Under the pieces are notes generated by a model. That model had not been told where the DNA came from and did not search any database. It saw nothing but the letters and a program-made list of their open reading frames with translations. A DNA stretch of 64,000 bases, from the NCBI GenBank assembly GCA_963697205.1, contig CAVONB010000010.1:62001-126000 (forward strand), written 5' to 3'. The position numbers were made by a program, and so were the translations under genes. The stretch is from CAVONB01 sp963697205 (GTDB taxonomy: Bacteria > Pseudomonadota > Alphaproteobacteria > Rhizobiales > Hyphomicrobiaceae). Below are positions 52,371 through 63,388 of the stretch, piece after piece (the first letter of the stretch is position 1; each line of letters opens with the position of its first letter).

Positions 52371-55362
52371 ATGGCGCGCAGGCGCAAACAGGTGGTGGCA
52401 GTCGATCTCGAAGCCGGCGGCGAAGGTGCGCCCGCGGCCACCTCTGTGGCAGCCCCTGAGTCCGGCCCCGCGCTGCACCCCGAAACTGGTCCAGCACCCG
52501 GCCCCGCGCCACTGCGCACCGCGTCCGATCCGCGCGAAGACGCCCCCACGCCCGACGCCGCCGCCGCTGCCGCCGTGCGCGCCATGGGCATTGCCGAGGC
52601 GACGCCGTCGATGGCGCAGTACCTGGAGATCAAGGCCGCCAATCCGGACAGCATCCTGTGGTACCGGATGGGCGACTTCTACGAGCTGTTCTTCGAGGAC
52701 GCCGTCGTCGCCTCCGCCGCGCTCGGCATCGTGCTGACCAAGCGCGGCAAGCACCTGGGCGAGGACATCCCGATGTGCGGCGTGCCCGTCCATCGCGCCG
52801 ACGAGTATCTCCAGCGTCTCATCCGCCAGGGCTACCGCGTCGCCGTCTGCGAGCAGCTCGAGGATCCGGCCGAAGCACGAAAGCGCGGCGCCAAGGCCGT
52901 CGTCGTCGCGATGTCGTGCGCCTCGTCACGCCCGGCACGCTGACCGAGGAAACGCTGCTCGATGCCGACACGCCGCAATTACCTGACCGCGCTGTATCGC
53001 GTCCCGGGCGCCGACGGCTGACGCCGCGCGCCGACCTGTCGCGCTCGCCTCCCTCGATATCTCGACCGGCGAGTTCGAGCTGGCCGAGGTCATCGCCGCC
53101 GACCTTCCCGGCGAGCTGGTGCGCCTGTCCCCCGGCGAGGTCATCGCCGCCGATGCCGTCCTCGCCGACCCCGATGCCGCCCGCGCGCTCGCGCATGTGC
53201 GGCACCGCGTGACGCCGGTTCCCGGCGCCTCACTTCGACAGCCTCTCCGGCGAGCGCGAGCTGAAGGCAGCGTCTCGGCGTCGCCGATCTCGGCGCCTTC
53301 GGCGCGTTCACCGCGCGCGGAGCTGGCCGTCGGCGGCGCGCTGCTGCACTACGTCGAGCTGACCCAGATCGGCAAGAAGCCGCTGATCCGCCCGCCGCGC
53401 CGCGCCGGCCCGCGCGGCATCATGCTGATCGATGCGGCCAGCCGCGCCAGCCTGGAGATCGTGCGCGCTCGACCACCGGCGAGAAGGCAGGCTCCCTGCT
53501 CGACGCCATCGACCGCACCGTGACCGGCGCCGGCGCCCGCGAGCTGGCCGCACCGCCTGGCCAGCCCCCTGCGCGACATCCGCCAGATCGACGCCCGCCT
53601 CGACAGCGTCGGCTTCCTGATCGACGAGCCGACACGGCGCGCGACGACATCCGCGACGCCTTGCGCGCCGCGCCCGACATCGCCCGCGCCGTGTCCCGTC
53701 TCGCGTTCGCCCGCGGTGGTCCCGCGCGATCTCGGCGCCATCCGCGACGGCCTCGCCGCCGCCGCCGCGATCGCGCGCGGCTTCTGCGAGCGCGCCGCCG
53801 GCCCATCGGCCTGCCCGAGGAGCTCGCCGCGCATCGCCGCCCGCCTGACGGCGCCGTCGACACCAGCTCGCCGAGACCCTCGCCGCCGCGCTCGTCGACG
53901 AGCCCCCGCATCTGCGCCGCGATGGCGGCTTCGTGCGAGCCCGGCTATCGCGACGGACCTCGACGAGGCACTGGCGCCTGCGCGACGACAGCCGCCAGGT
54001 CATGGCCGAGCTCGAAGCGCGCTACATCGAGGAGACCGGCGTCAAGACACTGAGGGTCCGCCACAACAACATCCTCGGCTTCTTCATCGAGGTCGGCCAG
54101 GCGAACGCACGCCCGCTGCAATCGCCCGCCTCACGATGCGACGTTCCGCCATCGCCAGACGATGGCCAACGCCGTGCGCTTCACCACGCCGAGCTTGTGC
54201 GAGACCGAGGGTCGGATCGCCACGGCCGGCGACGCGCGCGCTGGCCATCGAGCAGGAGATCTTCGACGAGCTGGCCACCGCCGTGCACGCCGCCGAAAAC
54301 CCGCTCGCCGACATCGCCGCCGCACTCGCCGAGATCGACGCCGTCGCGAGCCTCGCCGATCTGGCCGCATGAGGAAGCCTGGGTGCGCCCCCTCGTCGAC
54401 GAGGGCACGGGCTTCGAGGTTCGCGGCGGCCGCCATCCCGTCGTCGAACGCGCCTTGAAGGCGAAGAAGGCCGGCGCTTTCATCGAGAACGATTGCGTGC
54501 TCGGCCGCCCCGACGCCAGGCCGCCCGGCATGCCGACCGGCTTCGACGAGGCGCCGGCCGAGGGCCGCATCTGGCTCGTCACCGGTCCGAACATGGCGGG
54601 CAAGTCGACCTTCCTGCGCCAGAACGCCCTGATCGCGGTGCTCGCCCAGATCGGCTCCTACGTCCCCGCGCGCGCCGCCCACATCGGCGTCGTCGATCGC
54701 CTCTTCTCCCGCGTCGGCGCCTCCGACGATCTCGCCCGCGGCCGTTCCACGTTCATGGTCGAGATGGTCGAGACGGCAGCCATCCTCAATCAGGCGACCG
54801 ACCGCTCGCTCGTCATCCTCGACGAGATCGGACGCGGCACCGCGACCTTCGACGGCCTGTCGATCGCCTGGGCCTGCGTCGAGTATCTGCACGAGGTCTG
54901 CAAGTCGCCGCGCGCTGTTCGCCACGCACTATCACGAACTGACCGCGCTCGCCGGCCGCCTGCCGGAGATCTCCAACGTCACGATCGACGTGCAGGAGTG
55001 GCAGCGACGAGATCGTCTTCCTGCACAAGGTCAAGCCGGGCGCCGCCGACCGCTCCTACGGCATCCAGGTGGCCAAGCTCGCGGGCCTGCCTGCTGCCGT
55101 CGTGACGCGCGCGGGCGAGGTTCTGGCGCTGCTTGAGAAGACCGACCGCCGCGATGCCGCGACGCCCGGCGGCGCGCGCCCTCTGGACGACCTGCCCCTG
55201 TTTGCCGCCGCCCGGCCGAAGTCTGTCACCATGGAGGCACGGCGCGGCCCAGGCCCCGTCGAAGCGACACTCGACGCGCTCAATCCCGACGAGTTGACGC
55301 CGAAGGCGGCGCTCGAAGCCCTCTATCGCCTGAAGGCCGTGCGGGCCGAAGGCGCATCGTGA
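52371..55362 (+). pseudogene. mutS: DNA mismatch repair protein MutS, read with about 23 frame breaks
   Basis: The segments, in order but in shifting frames, make a full MutS: N-terminal mismatch domain (AQYLEIKAANPDSILWYRMGDFYELFFEDA), connector, levers, then GPNMAGKSTFLRQNAL (Walker A), ILDEIGRGTATFDGLS (Walker B) and the end LFATHYHEL. By eye the frame changes about 23 times. Eighteen changes would be fixed by restoring one GC/CG pair (for example at 53467, 53550, 53970) and the other five by restoring one C or G next to its like. All domains are intact when corrected, so consensus error is more likely than decay. Start ATG 52371 has an Ala/Pro-rich leader. It is divergent from maeB and followed by glnD. 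Confidence 0.88.
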
Positions 55363-55453
55363 GTCGGATGTATCTCGAGTAGGATAATGGCAGTCACCGG
55401 GGGGGCGCCGGCGGCAATGGGCGGCGCGACCCGAGCACGAGGCGGACGACACG

Positions 55454-58253
55454 ATGGAATCGCGAAGCATCCCGGCTGCGCCCTATTTCGACGGGCAGGC
55501 CCTGCGCGTCGAGCTGACCGCGCTCTACAACGCCCACGGCAGCGCCGACAAGGCGCGCCAAAGCGTGATCGAGCGATTGAAGGCGCTCGTCCAGTCCGCG
55601 CGACAGTCCGCCGAGGCTCAGCTTCTGCTCGACGGCCAGGGTCGCCGCTGCGCCGCCGGTCTCTCCCACTTCCAGGACGAGCTGATCCGCCTTGTCTACG
55701 ACTACACCACCGTCCACGTCTACCGCGCGATCAATCCGTCGGCGGCCGAGCACATGGCGATCGTCGCGACCGGCGGCTACGGCCGCGGCCTGCTCGCGCC
55801 GGGCTCGCGACATCGATCTGCTGTTCCTGTTGCCGTCGAAGCAGACGCCCTGGGGCGAGAGCGTCGCCGAGCACATGCTCTACGTGCTGTGGGATCTGGG
55901 CTTCAAGGTCGGCCACGCCACGCGCACCGTCGACCAGTGCGTCAAGCTCGGCGAGGCGGATCTGACGATCCGCACCGCCCTGCTCGATTCCCGCCTCATC
56001 CTCGGCGACACCGAGCTCTTCGATGAACTCCAACACCGCTTCGCGCGCGAGGTCATTCGCGGCTCCGTGCGCGCCTTCATCGACGCCAAGATCGCCGAGC
56101 GCGACGAGCGCCACCGCCGCTCGGGCGCCTGCGCGCTATCGCGTCGAGCCCAACATCAAGGACGGCAAGGGCGGCCTGCGCGACCTGCACACGCTGCACT
56201 GGCTGGCGAAATATCTGCACGGCGAAGAATACGGCCACAGCATCGGCGAGGACGCGATCTCCGCGGGCATCTTCACCAAGGACGAGGTGGCGACCTTCCG
56301 TCGCTGCGAGGACTTCCTGTGGACCGTGCGCTGCCATCTGCACTTCCTGACCGGCAGACCCGAGGAGCGGCTGTCGTTCGACGTGCAGCCCGTCATGGCC
56401 GAGCGTCTCGGCTACAAGTCGCACGCGCGGCTTGCGCGCGGTCGAGCGCTTCATGAAGCACTACTTCCTGATCGCCAAGGATGTCGGTGATCTGACGACC
56501 ATCCTGTGTGCGTCGCTCGAGATGCAGCAGCTCGATCAATTCGCCGGGCCTGCGCCAGTATCTCAACCCGTTGACCTGGCGAGCGCGCCGGCAGGTGCGC
56601 ACGCGCACGGACTTCCGCATCGACAATGACCGCATCAACGTCGCAGACTCGGACGTCTTCAAGCGCGATCCGGTCAACCTGATCCGCCTGTTCGCGCAGG
56701 CCGAGGCGCACGACGTGCTCCTCCATCCCGACGCCATCCGCCTGTTGCGCCGGTCGCTGCGGCTGATCGACGACAGGCTGCGCGCCGACCCGGAAGCGAA
56801 TCGCATCTTCCTGGAGCTGCTGACGGGCCGTCACAGCCCCGAGGCGAACGCTGCGCCGCATGAACGACACCGGCGTGCTCGGCCGCTTCATCCCCGCTTT
56901 CGGCCGCGTCGTCGCGATGATGCAGTTCAACATGTACCATCACTACACCGTCGACGAGCATCTGCTGCGCACCGTCGGAACGTTGACCGAAATCGAGAAG
57001 CGGCGACGCCGTCGCCGAACTGCCGCTGTCGACGCGAGATCATCAAGACGCATCCAGAACCGCCGCGCGCTCTACGTCGCGGCCTTCCTGCACGACATCG
57101 GCAAGGGCCGCGACGAGGATCATTCCATCGTCGGCGCCCGCATCGCCCGCCAGGTCTGTCCGCGCCTCGGCCTGACCGCCGCCGAGACCGACACCGTCGC
57201 CTGGCTGATCGAGCAGCATCTGACGATGAGCAACATCGCCCAGAGCCGCGACATCTCCGATCCCAAGACGATCGCGCGACTTCGCCGACGTCGTACAATC
57301 GCCCGAGCGTCTGAAGCTGCTGCTGCTGCTGACCGTGCGCCGACATCCGCGCCGTCGGCCCCGGCACTTGGAACGGCTGGAAAGGCCAGCTGCTGCGCTC
57401 GCTCTACCATGAGACCGAGCCGCGCGTGGCCGGCGGTCATACCCAGCTCGGCCGCAACCAGCGCGTCGAGGAGGCTCAGGAGCAGCTGCGCGCGGAGTTG
57501 CATGATGCACCGTCCGCCGAGATCAATGCCTTCATCGAGCGTCATTATCCCGACTACTGGCTGAAGACCGACGCCAGGAAGCAGGTCGAGCACGCCCGAC
57601 TGTTGAAGCGCGCCCACGACGAAGGCCGCAAGCTACTGACCGAGTTCCAGACCGACGCCTTTACCGCCATCACCGAGCTGACCGTTCTGGCGCCCAACCA
57701 TCCCCGCCTTCTGTCACTGATTGCGGGCGCGTGCGCGGCCTCCGGCGCCAACATCGTCGGTGCCCACATCTCCACCACGCGCGACGGCCTCGCTCTCGAT
57801 ACGTTCCAGCTTGCCCGCGAGTTCGCCGAGGACGACGACGAGACGCGGCGCGCCAAGCGCATCGGCGACACCATCGAGAAGACGCTGAAAGGCGAGGTCT
57901 GGCTCGATAGCCTTCTGGCCAAGCGGCGCGCGCCCGAAAAGCGCGTGCACGCATTCACGGTCGAGCCGGAAGTCATCATCAACAACACGCTGTCGGACCA
58001 GTTCACGGTCATCGAGGTCGCCGGCCTCGATCGCCCTGGCCTGCTCTACGCGCTGACGAACGCCTTGTCCGACCTGTCGCTCGACATCACCAGCGCCCAC
58101 ATCACCACGTTCGGCGAAAAGGCGGTCGACGTCTTCTACGTCACGGACCTCACGGCAAAGAAGGTGACGAGCGAGGCCCGCCAGAAGCTCATTCGCGAGC
58201 GCCTGACGCCGGTGCTGCAGGACGACGCCACCGAGACCGCCGGGGCGTCTTGA
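55454..58253 (+). pseudogene. glnD: Bifunctional uridylyltransferase/uridylyl-removing enzyme GlnD, about 10 frame breaks
   Basis: The joined frames give full-length GlnD (about 930 residues), which modifies the PII protein in response to glutamine. Visible are the nucleotidyltransferase (ATGGYGRGLLAPGS then DIDLLFLLPSKQTPWGESVAEHML), the YRVEPNIKDGKGGLRDLHTL region, the HD domain (RRALYVAAFLHDIGKGRDEDHS) and two ACT domains (TELTVLAPNHPRLLSLIAGACA and TVIEVAGLDRPGLLYALTNALS). Breaks lie near 55807, 56130, 56437, 56553, 56850, 57000, 57045, 57055, 57282 and 57338. All ten are in the same direction and are repaired by adding one GC pair. Coding after 57340 is clean. It follows mutS by 91 bp. 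Confidence 0.9.
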
Positions 58254-58281
58254 GGTAGGTGCCGCCCTTGAAGCGCGCGCA

Positions 58282-58497
58282 TCAGCCTTCGGCGCCGCCC
58301 TCATCGCCTTCCCCGGCAGCGTCGGATTCCAGCGCTGCCTCCAGATCCACCAGGTCCTGCGGCACCGGCATGCCGAACGCCCTCAGCTCCGCGAGTTTCT
58401 CCCGCAGCATCTCGGCCAACTCGTGCCGGTCGTGTGGCTGGTTCTCCATCTGGTTGACGAGCAGGGCGATTTCCGCCTTCACCGCTTCGAATGCCAT
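58282..58497 (-). CDS. Small conserved protein of unknown function
   Basis: The 71-residue acidic protein (MAFEAVKAEIALLVNQMENQ, then HELAEMLREKLAELRAFGMPVPQDLVDLEAALESDA) is predicted to be helical. Similar small proteins occur beside glnD in other Rhizobiales. The ATG 58497 has GGAGAT upstream. It is convergent with glnD and lies within 29 bp of its stop. No function is known, and no motif is recognised. Confidence 0.65.
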   Translation of the reverse strand: MAFEAVKAEIALLVNQMENQPHDRHELAEMLREKLAELRAFGMPVPQDLVDLEAALESDAAGEGDEGGAEG

Positions 58498-58670
58498 GGC
58501 CGTATCTCCGCTCCCGAGCCTTCACACCCAGCCCCAAGGCCGGTTCGCCCCGAATGTAGGGCCGGCCGGAGGGCGGCGGCGTTGACCTCCCGCAACACCG
58601 CGCGCTTTCGCGCCGCCCCGCCGGTCTGTCCGCTTGCCCTGCCATCGCGGCTCGGCTACCGCTCGCCGTC

Positions 58671-60261
58671 ATGAACCTCTACCGCGCCTTCGCCACGGTC
58701 GGCGGCCTCACCATGGTCAGCCGCGTTCTGGGCTTCGTTCGCGACATCCTGATCGCCGCGGCCCTCGGCACCGGCGCGGTCGCCGACGCATTCTTCGTCG
58801 CGTTCCGCTTTCCCAACCTGTTCCGCCGCCTGTTCGGCGAAGGCGCATTCAATGCTGCCTTCGTGCCGCTGTTCGCCAAGCGGCTGGAGGGCGAAGGCCC
58901 CGACGCCGCGGGCGATTTTGCCCGCAGAAGCCATGGCCGGGCTTGGCGTGCTGCTGATCGTTCTGTCCGCGGTCTGTATGGCGGCGATGCCCTGGCTGAT
59001 GGCAGTGCTCGCGCCGGGCTTCGTCGGTGACGCCGACAAGTACGCGCTGGCCGTCGACCTGACGCAGATCGCCTTTCCCTACCTCTTGTGCATGTCGCTC
59101 GTCGCCCTGCTCTCCGGCGTGCTCAACTCCATGCGTCGCTACTGGGCGGCGGCCGCCGCACCGATCCTGCTCAACATCGTGCTCGTCGCCGCGATTATTT
59201 TCGCCATCGCCATGGGCTATGCCAGCCGCCCCGAGGCCGGCTACGTCCTGGCCGCGGCGTGCTGGTCGCCGGCTTCGCGCAGCTCGCCATGCGTCTGGAT
59301 CGCAGCCCGGCGCGCGGGCATGACCATCGGTCTCGTCCGACCCCGCTGGGACGGCGACATGCGCCGGCTCGTCACTCTGGGCGTCCCCGGCCTGATCTCC
59401 GGCGGCATCACCCAGATCAACATCGTCGTCGGCACCATCATCGCGTCGCTGGAGGCCGGCGCGGTTTCCTACCTCTACTACGCCGACCGCCTCTACCAGC
59501 TTCCGCTCGGCATCGTCGGCATCGCGATCGGCGTCGTGCTGCTGCCCGACCTCGCGCGCAGTCTGAAGGCCGGCGACGAGACGGCCGTTCTCGACAGCCA
59601 GAACCGATCGTTCGAGTTCGGCCTCATGCTCACTCTGCCGGCCGCTGTCGCGCTGGCGGTCGCCGCCGAGCCGATCATCGCGGTGCTGTTCGAGCGCAGG
59701 CCTTCACCGCCGCCGACACCGCAAACACGGCCGCCGCACTGGCCGCCTTCGCCTGGGGGCTGCCCGCGTTCGTGCTGCAGAAGGTGTTCCAGCCGGCCTA
59801 CTTCGCGCGCGAGGACACGCGCACGCCGATGAACTACGCGATCGTCAACATGATCGTGAACACGGTCGGCGCCCTGGCGCTGTTCTTTCTCTTCCGCAGC
59901 CTCGGCTGGCGCCCGTTCCTCGGCATCGCCATCGCCACGTCGATCGCCGCCTGGATCAATGTCGCGCTGCTCTGGCTGACCCTGCGTCGGCGTGGCCATT
60001 TCGCCGCCGACCGCCGGCTCGTTCGCACGCTGCCCAAGATCGCTATGGCCTCGGTCGTGATGGGCGCCGCGCTGTGGCGCCTTGCTGATGGCTGGCAGCA
60101 TGGCTCGCGCCTGCGCAGCCGATCTGGACCAGGACGCCGCGCTCGCAGCGCTGGTGCTGGCGGGACTGCTGGCCTACGCCGCGGTTCTGCAGGTCACCGG
60201 CGCGCTCGATCTCGCCAAGCTGCGCCGGCTGGCGCGCCGCGGCCCGCCGCGGCGAGCCTGA
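58671..60261 (+). pseudogene. murJ: Lipid II flippase MurJ (MviN), about 5 frame breaks
   Basis: The combined frames form MurJ, a 14-helix MOP flippase that moves lipid II across the inner membrane for peptidoglycan synthesis. Recognisable parts are TVGGLTMVSRVLGFVRDILIAAALG, FRRLFGEGAFNAAFVPLF, LCMSLVALLSGVLNSMRRYWAAAAAPILLN, LASLDxx-free GAVSYLYYADRLYQLPLGIVGIAIGVVLLPDLAR and AWGLPAFVLQKVFQPAYFAREDT. Breaks lie near 58921, 59252, 59303, 59697 and 60112. The frame ends at TGA 60259-60261. MurJ should be essential, so the breaks are likely sequencing or consensus errors. ATG 58671 is the usual start. trpS follows. Confidence 0.9.
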
Positions 60262-60443
60262 CCCAGCCACGCGGCGTCCGCCGCGTCAACGGCCGGCGCC
60301 TGCGCCGGCTCGCGGCTGCGACGGGCTTGGCGGCGGCTTTGACTGCGCGCGCGAAAACGATCCGCGATAACGCGCCGCCGCACTGCGGCGCGCCAGCGCG
60401 TCCTGGGCCCGTCCAAGGGCCCATCGATGGAACGAACACGACG

Positions 60444-61500
60444 ATGACCTTACCGACCAAGATCGCCGAGCGCGTTTTCTCCGGCATGCAGCCGACCGGC
60501 AGCCTGCACCTGGGCAACTACCTCGGCGCGCATGATCAAGTGGATCGCCATGCAGGAGACGCACGAGTGCATCTACTGCGTCGTCGACATGCATGCGATC
60601 ACGGGGGGACGTCTGGGCGGACCGGAGGAGCTGCGCCGCTCCATCCGCCAGGTGACCGCCGCCTACGTCGCGTGCGGCGTCGATCCCAAGAAGAGCATCC
60701 TCTTCAATCAGAGCCAGGTGCCCGAGCACGCCGAGCTGGCCTGGATCTTCAACTGCGTCGCCCGCCTCGGCTGGCTCAACCGCATGACCCAGTTCAAGGA
60801 GAAGGCCGGCAAGGACCGCGAGAACGCCTCTGTCGGCCTTTACGCCTATCCCAACCTGATGGCCGCCGACATCCTGGTCTACCGCGCCACGCACGTGCCC
60901 GTCGGCGACGACCAGAAGCAGCACCTCGAACTGTCGCGCGATATCGCGCAGAAGTTCAACAACGACTTCCGCGACGCGATCGTCGCCGCTGGCTTCGCCG
61001 ACGGCGTCTTCTTCCCGCAGCCCGAGCCGGTCATCACCGGGCCGGCGACGCGCGTCATGAGCCTGCGCGACGGCACCAAGAAGATGTCGAAGTCGGACCC
61101 CTCCGACCTGTCGCGCATCAACCTGACCGACGACCGCGACACCATCGCCAGAAAGATCCAGAAGGCCAAGACCGATCCCGAGCCGCTGCCTTCCGAGGCG
61201 AAGGGCCTCGACGGCCGGCCCGAGGCGGAGAACCTCGTCGGCATCTACGCCGCGCTGGCCGGCCAAACGGTCGAGGCCGTGCTCGGCGAGTACGGCGGCG
61301 CCCAGTTCTCGACCTTCAAGAAGGCGCTCGCCGACCTCGCCGTCGCCAAGGTTGGCCCGATCACCGCTGAAATGCAGCGTCTCGTGTCCGATCCCGCCGA
61401 GATCGATCGCATCCTTGCCGATGGCGCCGCCGCGCCCGCGAGATCGCCGCGACCGATCATGCACGAGGTCAAGGACATCGTCGGCTTCGTGAACTCCTGA
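60444..61500 (+). pseudogene. trpS: Tryptophanyl-tRNA synthetase, one frame break
   Basis: The class I enzyme charges tRNA-Trp. From ATG 60444 the first frame gives FSGMQPTGSLHLGNYLGA (HIGH-type motif), then near 60530 one GC pair must be restored to continue as MIKWIAMQETHECIYCVVDMHAIT in the second frame. KMSKSDPSD (KMSKS) follows about residue 214. The rest is clean to TGA 61500. At 60600-60630 the motif usually read ITVWxDPxEL appears as ITGGRLGGPEEL, two residues longer, which could be two compensating errors. The total of about 350 residues is normal. Confidence 0.92.
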
Positions 61501-62122
61501 GCGAATTATTGCCGCCCACGATTGACGGCCGCGCAAAGCTAGCGGATTGGGATTGCCGACCCCGCGGGGGAGTCGCCCTTCGAACTCGATCGAGATCTCC
61601 GGCGGCGCAGCATCGCGCTGGCGGCCGGCTCCCCGCGGGGGAGTCGCCCTTCGAACTCGATCGAGATCTCCGGCGGCGCAGCATCGCGCTGGCGGCCGGC
61701 TCCCCGCGGGGGAGTTGCCCTTCGAACTCGATCGAGATCTCCGGCGGCGCAGCATCGCGCTGGCGGCCGGCTCCCCGCGGGGGAGTTGCCCTTCGAACTC
61801 GATCGAGATCTCCGGCGGCGCAGCATCGCGCTGGCGGCCGGCTCCCCGCGGGGGAGTTGCCCTTCGAACTCGATCGAGATCTCCGGCGGCGCAGCATCGC
61901 GCTGGCGGCCGGCTCCCCGCGGGGGAGTCGCCCTTCGAACTCGATCGAGATCTCCGGCGGCGCAGCATCGCGCTGGCGGCCGGCTCCCCGCGGGGGAGTC
62001 GCCCTTCGAACTCGATCGAGATCTCCGGCGGCGCAGCATCGCGCTGGCGGCCGGCTCCCCGCGGGGGAGTCGCCAGCGCAAAATAAATTGTGCGCCAGCC
62101 GGGACAATGGCAGCATGTCGCC
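61501..62122. other. Intergenic region between trpS and usp, occupied by a minisatellite
   Basis: Of 622 bases, 515 are the 71-bp repeat array listed separately. The array is open in several frames on both strands because its unit lacks stop codons, so long hypothetical frames here are artefacts. The last 48 bases before the usp ATG (AAATAAATTGTGCGCCAGCC and on) are AT-richer and could hold its promoter. Confidence 0.6.
61560..62074. repeat. 71-bp tandem repeat (minisatellite), about 7.25 copies
   Basis: The unit begins CTCCCCGCGGGGGAGTCGCC and also has CTCGATCGAG (a perfect 10-bp palindrome) at its middle. The AGTCGCC/AGTTGCC anchor recurs at 61571, 61642, 61713, 61784, 61855, 61926, 61997 and 62068, always 71 bp apart. 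Copies 3-5 have T where the others have C (AGTTGCCC), so the array grew by amplification of blocks. The CTCCCC-GCG-GGGGAG hairpin and internal GC palindrome make each unit self-complementary. Period 71 is not a multiple of three, so no repeat protein is expected. Confidence 0.97.
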
Positions 62123-62632
62123 ATGACACAATCGAGCCAACGCCGTTCCTTCGAGGAAGGCCATACGCGCAAGTTCCTCGTCATCGTCGACGACAGCGCC
62201 GAGGTCGAGGCCGCGCTTTATTTCGTGGCGAGCCGCATTGCCCACACCGGCGGCACGGCGACGCTGCTGTATGTCATCGAGCCGCAGGATTTCCAGCACT
62301 GGATGGGCGTGCGCCAGAAGCAGCTCGAGGAGGAGACGAACACGGCCAAGGCGCTGTTCCGTCTGTTCCGCCGCAAGCTCACCAACGCCGGTTTCGACGA
62401 CGTCGTCGCCGAGGAGATCATCCGCGAGGGTAAGCTGACCGAGGAGATCCTCAAGCTGATCGACGAGGATCCCGATATCGCGATCATGGTGCTCGGCGCT
62501 GCCGCCGACAACAAGGGGCCCGGCCCGCTCGTGTCCTCGCTGGCAGCGGGCAAGGATGCCGGTAGCTTCCCGATCCCGGTCACCATCGTGCCCGGACACC
62601 TCACGCTCGAGGAAATCAAGAACCTCGCGTGA
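62123..62632 (+). CDS. Universal stress protein (UspA family)
   Basis: The 169-residue protein has the UspA fold: RKFLVIVDDSAEVEAALYFVA at the start, LLYVIEPQDFQHWMG, then a region IREGKLTEEILKLIDEDPDIAIMVLGA. The ATP-binding GxxGxxxxxG(S/T) loop is not evident (GAAADNKGPGPLV), so nucleotide binding is uncertain. ATG 62123 is chosen from the conserved core, 33 bases inside the open frame. It follows trpS across the repeat array, and this trpS-usp order is usual in Rhizobiales. Confidence 0.88.
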   Translation: MTQSSQRRSFEEGHTRKFLVIVDDSAEVEAALYFVASRIAHTGGTATLLYVIEPQDFQHWMGVRQKQLEEETNTAKALFRLFRRKLTNAGFDDVVAEEIIREGKLTEEILKLIDEDPDIAIMVLGAAADNKGPGPLVSSLAAGKDAGSFPIPVTIVPGHLTLEEIKNLA

Positions 62633-62812
62633 CGCTGAAGCCGGACCGACGCCGCTCGAGTGCGCACCGAACCGGCCCCGCGCAATCGAGATCAGCAGGC
62701 ACACCCCCCGGCGCAGATTCTGGCCTCTTCGGGCCTCTGCGTCGCACCTTCGTCGGCTCAAGACGCGCGGGCGGCATGCGCGCCGCCCGCCCGCCTCTCA
62801 CGCTGTCCCCGC

Positions 62813-63388
62813 TCAAGCCGCCTGGACGAGCCGGCTCTGCAGGTCGAGCACGGCCATCATGTAGCCGACCCGATCCTCGACGGCCTCTGCCAGGATCGAG
62901 AAGTAGTTCGGCTCCTCTGGCACGATGTTGCCCACCACCTCGCCGTACTCGAAGCGAAGATCCGCCCCGTACTTGCGTGCGATCGCCTGCATCTTGGCGT
63001 TCTCGGCCAGGCAGCTCATGTAGAGGTGCTGCACGCCGCGATTGCGGGCCGCTCGGATCACCCTTCCCATCAGCTCCGTGCCGATGCCCTGGTCCTGGAA
63101 CGCGGGCTCCACCGAAAAAGCAGCTTCCGCCTCCCGGCCCCAGGTGTCGCCGAGCTTGCGCAGCTCCGCTGCCGCCCGCACCTCGCCATCCATCACAAAG
63201 GCGTAGACCACACTGCCCAGATCGGTCACGCGCGCGGCGTAATCGTCCAGGAAGCTGTCGGAAACGCCGTGCGCGAACCGCATGCGCCGGCTCACCTTGT
63301 CCAGCCGCAGGAGATGGCTTCGGAAGCGGTCGGTTTCCGTTGGCCACAACTTGCGGATCGTTCCTCCCGAGTGCTGGTTCTCGCTCAT
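62813..63388 (-). CDS. GNAT-family N-acetyltransferase
   Basis: The 191-residue protein has the GNAT acyl-CoA pyrophosphate-binding motif (FQDQGIGTELMGRVIRAARNRG) preceded by VMDGEVRAAAELRKLGD and followed by LAENAKMQAIARKYGAD. This suggests acetylation of a small amine or protein. I start at ATG 63388 after GGAGG, and ATG 63436 is an upstream alternative. It is convergent with usp and divergent from zapE. Substrate unknown. Confidence 0.88.
   Translation of the reverse strand: MSENQHSGGTIRKLWPTETDRFRSHLLRLDKVSRRMRFAHGVSDSFLDDYAARVTDLGSVVYAFVMDGEVRAAAELRKLGDTWGREAEAAFSVEPAFQDQGIGTELMGRVIRAARNRGVQHLYMSCLAENAKMQAIARKYGADLRFEYGEVVGNIVPEEPNYFSILAEAVEDRVGYMMAVLDLQSRLVQAA

Noticed and set aside
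52371..60261. True multi-gene pseudogenisation of mutS, glnD and murJ
   Set aside because: All motifs survive, the shifts share one direction and sequence context, and murJ is expected to be essential.
59088..61370. 760-codon rightward open frame across murJ and trpS
   Set aside because: It is a chance composite of shadow frames, containing real murJ and trpS pieces only where the true frame shifts into it.
61560..62074. CRISPR array
   Set aside because: The copies are contiguous with no unique spacers, and no cas genes are present. It is a minisatellite.
60286..62761. Long leftward open frames (632 and 430 codons) over trpS and the minisatellite
   Set aside because: The repeat unit lacks stops in several frames and trpS is GC-rich. 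The products are arginine/proline-rich repeats with no ribosome site or family match.
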